Part shown: positions 12,480-18,142 of the stretch, one piece after another
Layout of the letters: every line of letters begins with the position of its first letter
Numbering within the stretch: the first letter of the stretch is position 1
NCBI GenBank assembly: GCA_964590495.1
Contig: CAZPWQ010000070.1
Coordinates: 1-18,142, forward strand
From: CAZPWQ01 sp964590495
Lineage (GTDB): Bacteria > Bacteroidota > Rhodothermia > Balneolales > Balneolaceae
Length of the DNA stretch: 18,142 nt
Reading direction: 5' to 3'
The notes under the pieces: model-generated
Database searches by the model: none
Told to the model about the DNA's origin: nothing
What the model saw: the letters and a program-made list of their open reading frames with translations, nothing else
Program-made: the position numbers and the translations under genes

Positions 12480-14933
12480 ATGGTTTATAATTATCTAAGA
12501 ATCGCATTTCGGAACCTGTTAAAACGTAAAGGATTTACATTCATAAATATTAGTGGTCTGGCTATCGGGGTAGCTTGTTGTCTGCTTATTTCAATGTATG
12601 TATTCTATGAACTCAGTTATGATAAATTTTATGAAAAATCGGACCGGATATACCGATTAACGCAAACAACAATCTCTCCGACCAAAGAAGAGGCTGGTGC
12701 CACAACTCCATTCAAAGCAGGCCAAACACTTGAAGCCGAGTATCCCGGAATGGTTGAAACCTCTGTTCGTTTTTTTGATCTGCAGGAGGATGTACGAACT
12801 CTGGAAAATCGCGAAGACAACCGCACGTTTCGTGTTGATCATTTTTATTTTGTGGATTCTACCCTGTTTGATGTATTCGATGTCAATCTAATACGTGGTA
12901 ATTCTGCTGAGGCACTTGCCGAACCATTTTCCGTTATTCTCACCGAAAAGTGGGCAAAACGCTATTTTAAGGATGAAAACCCTATCGGTAAAACTCTGAA
13001 GTTTAAAGGAATTGCTGATTTTACGGTTACCGGTGTTATGGAGCCGTTGCCCGCAACTTCTCATATGAACCTGGAAATGCTGGTTTCATTTCATTCGCTG
13101 AATGAAATGTATAGCAGTACTACTTGGGATGAAAGCTGGCTGTGGAATCCGTGCTGGACGTATATTCTGTTAAAAGAAGATTCCTCACCGGAACGGCTGA
13201 AAAGTCAACTTCCATCATTCGCCGAAAAGTATTACAATCCAAACTTCTCGGGGGGAGAGCGGGTTGAACCTGACATCCAGCCTCTTACAGATATTCATCT
13301 GCATTCCAATCTAGATCAGGAGTTGCAGCCTAATAACTCGATTTTTTACATCTATCTGTTTTCAGCCGTTGCCATACTTATTTTGTTAACCGCCTGCATA
13401 AATTTTATGAACCTGTCGACGGCACGATCTACTGAAAGAAACCGTGAAGTAGGAATGCGTAAAGTATTGGGGGCAGATCGCAGGCAGCTATTTCTTCAGT
13501 TTATGGGAGAATCATTTCTTATGAGTTTTCTTGCAATGCTGTCGGCTTTGTTGCTGGTATACCTGGCGCTGCCATGGTTCAACGATTTTATAGGTCGTGA
13601 ACTTAATTTTGGTTTTATAGGTACGGTAAATATCATATTCGCTCTATTTTGTCTTTTCATTGTTGTAGCATTATTCTCGGGAGTTTATCCTGCTGTCTAT
13701 TTATCAGGATTTGATCCAATCAATATTATCCAGGGAAATAGATATGTGATGGGCGGCGGATCTGCATTTCGAAAGGGATTGGTGATTTTCCAGTTTACCC
13801 TTTCGGTTATTTTGATCATCGGTACCATTATTGTATACCAGCAGCTGCAGCATATGCAGAACAAAAAGCTGGGTTTTGACAAAGAGCAGGTAGTAGTATT
13901 GCCTACCAAACAAAACCTGATTGCATGGGAATTTCCTAAATTTAAAGAACAGGCACTTCAGCATTCCAATATCAGGCAGGTTGCGGGTGCCAGTAAAATT
14001 CTGGGCTCCGATATCCAAACATATTACAATTATACTCCGGCAGCGTCTTCCAAAAATCAGAGCAGTTCTAACATGGGGTTATATGTCACCTACGATTTTT
14101 TAGATACTTATAATATAAATTTACTGGCTGGACGATCTTTCTCACCGGATTATTCAACCGACGCCGACCAGGCACTCATCATCAATGAAAAAATGCTTGA
14201 TCTGCTTGATGTTGATACGCCTGAAGATGCTATTGGGCGACCATTCGTACATACAAGTTCAAATGGAGATCGCACTCAGTATAGCGTAATAGGGGTAACC
14301 GAGAATTTCAACTATACATCAATAAAGAAAGAGATTGAACCGCTGGTAATTCGCCTGGTAGAAGATGAACGTCCTATCGTCAGATACATAGAACATGCTT
14401 CTGTTAAAATTGCACCCAATGCTATTCCGGAGACTCTTGAACATCTGGAAAGTATCTGGAAAGAGCTCAATCATATCGATCCTTTTACGTATTCTTTTCA
14501 TGATGAGGAACTGGAAAAAGTGTATGCATCTGAAATGACAATGGGCAAAGTAGCAGGCATATTTGCAGCACTTTGTCTACTGATTGCCTGTCTGGGATTA
14601 TTTGGACTGGCTTCTTTTACAGCATCTCTGCGAACCAAAGAGATTGGTATTCGCAAGACACTGGGTGCTTCAATCACCGGCATAATAACGATGCTTTCAA
14701 AAGAATATGTCAAACTGGTGCTTATAGCTAATATCATTGCATGGCCGGTGATTTATTATTTGGCCGTGCAATGGCTGCAGAACTTTCCCTATCACCTGAC
14801 AATGGGTTGGAATCTGGTTTGGGCTTTCACTGTTGCTGCTGTCGCCAGCCTGTTGATCTGTTTGTTGACAGTAAGCTGGCAATCTCTGAAGGCAGCAATG
14901 ATTAATCCGGTAGACAGTATTAGGCAGGAATAA
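12480..14933 (+). CDS. FtsX/MacB-type ABC transporter permease, full length
   Basis: The product is 817 residues from the ATG at 12480 (MVYNYLRIAFRNLLKRKG); a TTG seven codons upstream is less likely. The layout is complete for the family: N-terminal helix (about 18-42), first periplasmic MacB-PCD domain (about 45-280), three helices (about 288-310, 338-360, 380-405) with the coupling motif REVGMRKVLGA, a central helix (about 430-452), a second periplasmic domain, and three C-terminal helices with a second coupling motif KEIGIRKTLGA. The duplicated organisation allows one chain to supply two FtsX units. No ATPase gene adjoins it, so it must borrow one, possibly that at 325-1017. It is homologous by eye to the fragments at 1-188 and 1289-1555. 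Confidence 0.93.
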   Translation: MVYNYLRIAFRNLLKRKGFTFINISGLAIGVACCLLISMYVFYELSYDKFYEKSDRIYRLTQTTISPTKEEAGATTPFKAGQTLEAEYPGMVETSVRFFDLQEDVRTLENREDNRTFRVDHFYFVDSTLFDVFDVNLIRGNSAEALAEPFSVILTEKWAKRYFKDENPIGKTLKFKGIADFTVTGVMEPLPATSHMNLEMLVSFHSLNEMYSSTTWDESWLWNPCWTYILLKEDSSPERLKSQLPSFAEKYYNPNFSGGERVEPDIQPLTDIHLHSNLDQELQPNNSIFYIYLFSAVAILILLTACINFMNLSTARSTERNREVGMRKVLGADRRQLFLQFMGESFLMSFLAMLSALLLVYLALPWFNDFIGRELNFGFIGTVNIIFALFCLFIVVALFSGVYPAVYLSGFDPINIIQGNRYVMGGGSAFRKGLVIFQFTLSVILIIGTIIVYQQLQHMQNKKLGFDKEQVVVLPTKQNLIAWEFPKFKEQALQHSNIRQVAGASKILGSDIQTYYNYTPAASSKNQSSSNMGLYVTYDFLDTYNINLLAGRSFSPDYSTDADQALIINEKMLDLLDVDTPEDAIGRPFVHTSSNGDRTQYSVIGVTENFNYTSIKKEIEPLVIRLVEDERPIVRYIEHASVKIAPNAIPETLEHLESIWKELNHIDPFTYSFHDEELEKVYASEMTMGKVAGIFAALCLLIACLGLFGLASFTASLRTKEIGIRKTLGASITGIITMLSKEYVKLVLIANIIAWPVIYYLAVQWLQNFPYHLTMGWNLVWAFTVAAVASLLICLLTVSWQSLKAAMINPVDSIRQE

Positions 14934-14988
14934 GACAGACTGGAAAACATATGATTTAACTTCATGAAGTTCGGGAGATAAACTGGTA

Positions 14989-15013
14989 ATTCAGTATGAA
15001 TCGCTTACTGAAT
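14989..15013. repeat. 8-bp inverted repeat downstream of permease gene
   Basis: ATTCAGTA (14989-14996) and TACTGAAT (15006-15013) flank a 9-nt loop, 55 bp past the permease stop. No T-run follows immediately. It may be a weak 3' stem-loop or a chance palindrome. The remaining ~200 bp to the next gene are A-rich; a 28-codon frame at 14996-15082 has no SD and is not called. Confidence 0.35.
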
Positions 15014-15224
15014 CACACCGGGTCGACAGTGATATCGGCCGAAGATCAAACCCTTGAACCTTTGAATTTTGACCATCTTTGAGAAGAAATTACAGAGAAA
15101 AAAAACATTTAAGAAAGCTGATTAGAAGTAAAAAAAAACTGGAACTATAAGGGTAAAAGTTTTATTTCCTTTTTGTAAGGATATCTTTAAGCTTATTAAA
15201 ACATTAAGATGCAAGGTGGGAATT

Positions 15225-15848
15225 ATGTCTGATAAGGAAATAAAAAACGATGGCCAGGGTAAAATATTTAAAAATCCGTTTCTGGAATTTCTGACGAAGG
15301 CCCCGGCTCCGGTTTCAGCCACTATTTATGTAAGTATTGTAGTGGGCCTGCTGTATGCGGGATACGCAAATCAGGTAGTGGATTCCTTTACATCCGGCGC
15401 TCTTATTTTTCTTGGAGCAATGTTTTTCTGGACGTTTTTCGAATATTTTTTTCACCGGTATATCAATCACATAGATGAATATTTTCCCGAATCGAAACTG
15501 GCCGAGCAAATAGCCTATACCCTGCATGGAATTCACCATGAATATCCGCGCGACCGTGAGCGGTTGATGATGCCGCCGGTGCCGGGATTGTTGATCGTTG
15601 GAATGTTATATCTCTGTTTTTATCTGGTGATGGGTGAATACCTGTATGTGTTTATGCCGGGCTTTATGGTTGGATACATTATATACGCTTCCATTCATAT
15701 AGCCATACATAAAAGCAATGTGCCATCGTTTCTTAATACACAGTACCGGCATCATGCCATACATCATTATAAATATCCCGAAACGGCGTTCGGCGTGTCT
15801 ACTACGCTGTGGGACAGAGTGTTCGGCACGATGCCGCCGGATTCATAA
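15225..15848 (+). CDS. Fatty acid hydroxylase / sterol desaturase family membrane protein
   Basis: The product is 207 residues from the ATG at 15225, preceded by AAGGTGGG (15213-15220); an in-frame GTG at 15216 lies inside that SD. It is a non-heme di-iron membrane oxygenase of the FA2H/ERG3-type superfamily. Histidine clusters: HRYINH (77-82), HGIHH (101-105), HIAIH (158-162) and HHAIHH (176-181). Four hydrophobic segments (about 33-49, 58-74, 119-137, 142-160) place the histidines on the cytoplasmic side. The segment FEYFFHRYINH followed by LHGIHHEYPRDRERLMMPP is characteristic of fatty-acid 2-hydroxylases, so 2-hydroxylation of lipid acyl chains is the best guess. Carotenoid hydroxylases share the fold. 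It stands alone, with 140 bp to the DUF72 gene. Confidence 0.9.
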   Translation: MSDKEIKNDGQGKIFKNPFLEFLTKAPAPVSATIYVSIVVGLLYAGYANQVVDSFTSGALIFLGAMFFWTFFEYFFHRYINHIDEYFPESKLAEQIAYTLHGIHHEYPRDRERLMMPPVPGLLIVGMLYLCFYLVMGEYLYVFMPGFMVGYIIYASIHIAIHKSNVPSFLNTQYRHHAIHHYKYPETAFGVSTTLWDRVFGTMPPDS

Positions 15849-15978
15849 TTACGGACTGCATACCGCAACTTCTTATTGTTTGCCTTGATCTGGATTCCGG
15901 TGCAGTTAACGGTTGATTAGTATAGTGGTTATTGGTAATTAGCCACAGACAGGGAGGATTAACACAGTCCCGGAATTT

Positions 15979-16845
15979 ATGTCTATTAAAAAATACCATA
16001 TCGGATGCACGGTCTGGAGCCTGAAAGACTGGGTTGGCAACTTCTTTACCGATGATGCCAAACCGGGAGATTTTCTCTCGCAATATTCCTCCGTATTCAA
16101 TTCTGTTGAAGGCAATACCACCTTTTATCACATTCCCAATGAAGAGACCATAAAAAAATGGGGCAGAAGTACGCCTGACGGATTTAAGTTCTGTTTTAAA
16201 TTTCACCGGTCGATAACCCATGACAAACAACTCCATGAGGTGGAAGAGGACGTGCTGCAATTTGTTGAGACGTTCGACTCCATATCGGATCGCCTCGGCC
16301 CTTTTCACATTCAGCTGCCCCCGCAGTTTTCGCCGCAAAACTTTGCAAGGCTGGAAGAACTGGTTGCTGTTCTTCCCAACGCCTACAGTTATGCGCTGGA
16401 AGTAAGACATTCCGGTTTTTTTGATCACGGGCGTGTGGAAAATCGTCTCAACCGCCTGCTTAAGAGTTATAATATTAATCGCGTGATTTTTGATACGCGA
16501 AAGTTACATTCAATGAAATTGAATGACAGAACCATAACGGAAGCTCAAAAGAAGAAGCCCAAAGTTCCCGTGCGGTTTGAAAGAACCGGATCCAGACCAT
16601 TCGTTCGTTTTGTAGGTGCCAATGATGTCCTGAATAACGAGCCCTGGCTCAAAGAGTGGGCTATCGTCATTGCAGACTGGATTAAAGAAGGAGTACATCC
16701 CTATATCTTTACCCATTCTCCCGATAAAGTGAGTCAGCCTCCTATAGCCCGCAGGTTTCATCAGCTGTTGTCGGATCTTATAGTAATGGATCCCATGCCT
16801 GCGTGGCCGATTGATCGCCAGAATGAGCAGCTGGATCTGTTTTGA
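15979..16845 (+). CDS. DUF72 (YecE-like) family protein
   Basis: The 288-residue product opens with YHIGCTVWSLKDWVGNFF and continues with FNSVEGNTTFYHIPNEETIKKW and GFKFCFKFHRSITHDK. It later contains LGPFHIQLPPQF, YSYALEVRH and PYIFTHSPDKVSQPPIARRFHQL. This is the hallmark layout of the TIM-barrel-like DUF72 family, whose biochemical role is not established. The length is normal. No good SD precedes the ATG; the GGGAGG at 15952-15957 is too far upstream. The 130 bp before it include CCACAGACAGGGAGGATTAA, which vaguely resembles another dispersed intergenic repeat. Confidence 0.92.
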   Translation: MSIKKYHIGCTVWSLKDWVGNFFTDDAKPGDFLSQYSSVFNSVEGNTTFYHIPNEETIKKWGRSTPDGFKFCFKFHRSITHDKQLHEVEEDVLQFVETFDSISDRLGPFHIQLPPQFSPQNFARLEELVAVLPNAYSYALEVRHSGFFDHGRVENRLNRLLKSYNINRVIFDTRKLHSMKLNDRTITEAQKKKPKVPVRFERTGSRPFVRFVGANDVLNNEPWLKEWAIVIADWIKEGVHPYIFTHSPDKVSQPPIARRFHQLLSDLIVMDPMPAWPIDRQNEQLDLF

Positions 16846-16964
16846 AATTCCCTGAGATATTAAATTAATAATAGCACGTATATACTGACGTTAAAACGAT
16901 GATGAGCTTTTGTAAACCATTTTTCATATGTTTTATCCGACACTAAAGGACTTAAAGCACTGTG

Positions 16965-17285
16965 ATGTCAAAAGATGTAATTAAAAAATCTGTAGTTGAA
17001 CGATATCAACCCTTGATCATTCAAATTTTTGAAAAGTATCTCAAGGGAGAAGAAGTGGAAGTATATATATATGGATCTCGTGCGAGAGGAACAGAAGACG
17101 AAGTCTCGGATATAGATATTGCAGTTAAATCAAGAGATTTATCAGCTTTTCAATTTTCACAATTGAAAGAATTATTCAGCGAATCAAACATCCCTTATAA
17201 AATTGATCTGATTGACTGGAGCAAAGCAAGTAGAGAATTGAAAGATAATATTCGTAAGGAGGGTGTTTTAATTTGGGTGAATTAA
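16965..17285 (+). CDS. mntA: MNT-type minimal nucleotidyltransferase, antitoxin-like
   Basis: The product is 106 residues from the ATG at 16965 (an overlapping GTG is at 16962). It is a pol-beta-fold minimal nucleotidyltransferase. IYGSRARGTEDEVSDID matches the GSX10DXD signature exactly, with Asp49 and Asp51 as metal ligands, and a third acidic residue comes from KIDLIDW. In HEPN/MNT modules this protein neutralises the partner toxin by transferring AMP groups onto a tyrosine next to its active site. The partner gene starts 13 bp before this one ends. The base composition is visibly more AT-rich than the DUF72 and prfC genes on either side, consistent with acquisition by transfer. The symbol is used by analogy with characterised pairs; the subfamily could be the HI0073 type. 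Confidence 0.88.
   Translation: MSKDVIKKSVVERYQPLIIQIFEKYLKGEEVEVYIYGSRARGTEDEVSDIDIAVKSRDLSAFQFSQLKELFSESNIPYKIDLIDWSKASRELKDNIRKEGVLIWVN
17256..17263 (+). promoter_or_regulatory. Shine-Dalgarno sequence inside the antitoxin gene
   Basis: AAGGAGGG lies 9 nt before the TTG at 17273 and within the last codons of the nucleotidyltransferase gene. It is the strongest SD in the window and identifies the TTG, not a later ATG, as the toxin start. It implies translational coupling of the pair. Confidence 0.75.
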
Positions 17286-17662
17286 AAAAGAAATATACCT
17301 CAGCTAAAAAAGCATTAGACACTTTTGAAGATATTTTCGGGGAAAAATATTCACTGATTGTAAGAGATGCTGCCATTCAACGATTTGAATATACTTTTGA
17401 AGTGGTTTGGAAAGTCCTTAAAGTATATTTAAAAGAAAAAGAAGGGGTTATTGCCAACTCACCCAAGTCTGTTTTTAGAGAAGCACTTCAAAACAAGTTA
17501 CTAACAGTTGAAGAAGTAGAACTTGCTCTTGTGATGACAGATGATAGAAATTTAACTACCCATACTTATGTAGAAGAACTGGCACAGCAAATCTTTGAAA
17601 AGTTGCCTGAATACTACCGGTTGATGAACAAAATACTTTCCCAAATAAAAAAGTACAGTTAA
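17273..17662 (+). CDS. hepT: HEPN-domain protein, HI0074/HepT-like toxin
   Basis: The 129-residue product starts at a TTG behind a strong SD and overlaps the nucleotidyltransferase gene by 13 bp. It is all-helical and matches the nucleotidyltransferase substrate-binding (HI0074-like) family: RDAAIQRFEYTFEVVWKVLK, then VELALVMTDDRNLTTHTYVE. The latter contains RNLTTHTY, an exact RX4HXY motif (Arg92, His97, Tyr99). In HEPN ribonucleases Arg and His are catalytic, and in HepT-type toxins the tyrosine is the residue adenylylated by the MNT partner. Both halves of the inactivation chemistry are therefore present. The gene order is antitoxin first, as in HI0073-HI0074. Toxicity and target are inferred from the family. 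Confidence 0.86.
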   Translation: MGELKKKYTSAKKALDTFEDIFGEKYSLIVRDAAIQRFEYTFEVVWKVLKVYLKEKEGVIANSPKSVFREALQNKLLTVEEVELALVMTDDRNLTTHTYVEELAQQIFEKLPEYYRLMNKILSQIKKYS

Positions 17663-17683
17663 TTCCTCTCCAAAATCCCCACT

Positions 17684-17717
17684 CCGCTTCTCCAAGCGTC
17701 CACGCTTGAAGAAGCGG
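17684..17717. repeat. 15-bp near-perfect palindrome between toxin gene and prfC
   Basis: CCGCTTCTCCAAGCG (17684-17698) and CGCTTGAAGAAGCGG (17703-17717) pair at 14 of 15 positions around a 4-nt loop. It is GC-rich in an AT-rich setting and starts 22 bp after the toxin stop. No T-run follows, so it is either a 3' hairpin or a REP-like dispersed element. The remaining 135 bp before prfC show no recognised feature. Confidence 0.75.
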
Positions 17718-17852
17718 CCGGTGGTGTTTGACACGAAGATCAACAAGTTGTATATACTGATCACATCCTGTGCCAAGCCAGAAAGGGTGATTAATACCCA
17801 TAAAATCCTTATCTTTCCAAGCTTTTTGAACTTTCAACCTAGAGTGATTTTA

Positions 17853-18142
17853 ATGTCCACGACGGATACTGCAAGTAAACCTAAAAATAAAATTGAAGAA
17901 GAGGCACGTCGCCGGCGAACGTTTGCGATTATCTCGCATCCCGATGCTGGTAAGACGACGCTGACGGAAAAGCTGTTGCTTTACGGGGGTGCGATACATG
18001 AGGCAGGCTCAATTCGTCAGCGTAAAGCCAGCCGCTATGCTGCATCCGATTGGATGGCGATCGAAAAGGAGCGGGGAATTTCGGTAACATCTTCTGTGCT
18101 TCGTTTTGAAAATGACGGTATCAAGTATAACCTGCTGGATAC
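17853..18142 (+). CDS. prfC: Peptide chain release factor 3 (RF3), N-terminal part
   Basis: Ninety-six complete codons are visible before the window ends. After a short charged leader come EARRRRTFAIISHPDAGKTT (G1/Walker A), LLLYGGAIHEAGSIR, ASDWMAIEKERGISVTSSVL (switch I/G2) and NLLDT (beginning of G3, DTPGH). This order and the GAIHEAG and SDWMAIEKERGIS segments are specific to RF3 rather than EF-G. RF3 is the translational GTPase that removes RF1/RF2 from the ribosome after peptide release. No strong SD is seen before the ATG. It is a core gene and marks the right edge of the accessory stretch. Confidence 0.95.
   Translation, partial: MSTTDTASKPKNKIEEEARRRRTFAIISHPDAGKTTLTEKLLLYGGAIHEAGSIRQRKASRYAASDWMAIEKERGISVTSSVLRFENDGIKYNLLD

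Noticed and set aside
14996..15082. 28-codon frame downstream of the permease
   Set aside because: It lacks an SD, starts inside an inverted repeat, and has unremarkable composition.
15937..15972. Sequence GCCACAGACAGGGAGG and following bases as a dispersed CACAGAG-type repeat
   Set aside because: The resemblance is loose, there is no inverted partner and no second copy in the window.
17556..17837. 93-codon minus-strand frame overlapping the toxin 3' end and the palindrome
   Set aside because: It lies antisense to the well-supported HEPN gene for part of its length, passes through a hairpin element, has no SD and shows no recognisable family; it is best explained as a chance frame.

Overview
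The window reads as a chromosomal segment of a member of the Bacteroidota/Balneolota group. The evidence is indirect. It carries FtsX/MacB-type permeases with the N-terminus typical of that group, a winged-helix regulator fused to a TolB-like propeller, a YceI protein, and many short dispersed palindromes between genes. Starts are mixed: some genes have a clear Shine-Dalgarno (SD) sequence, some have none, and a few begin with TTG. No rRNA, tRNA, CRISPR array, integrase or complete insertion sequence was seen.

Layout. (1) 1-1724 is an ABC-exporter cluster: the tail of one large permease, its likely ATPase, then a second permease that survives only as its first ~90 residues joined to an unrelated 3' end. 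(2) 1728-7472 is a divergent unit. A membrane-anchored winged-helix/beta-propeller protein on the minus strand faces a tight plus-strand run: YceI-TPR protein, two-CXXCH cytochrome resembling the photosynthetic reaction-centre cytochrome subunit, an unknown 124-residue protein and an exported M20 peptidase. (3) 7473-9708 holds a four-helix DUF3592 membrane protein and a decayed stretch rich in palindromes and gene fragments, including the last 27 codons of a VOC-fold gene and an unidentified relic with an in-frame stop. (4) 9709-15848 holds mostly unlinked accessory enzymes: a creatininase-family hydrolase, a membrane-tethered VOC protein, an exported class-C-type serine hydrolase, a full-length FtsX-type permease without an adjacent ATPase, and a fatty-acid-hydroxylase/sterol-desaturase family membrane protein. 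(5) 15979-18142 holds a DUF72 protein, a visibly AT-richer HEPN/MNT toxin-antitoxin pair with intact signature motifs, and the start of prfC (release factor 3), which runs off the window.

Best candidates for new biology are the 1.7-7.5 kb unit, which may link a propeller-type one-component regulator to a periplasmic lipid-binding/cytochrome c module, and the HEPN/MNT pair. The palindromes fall into several distinct families; two of them sit at or next to gene breakpoints.
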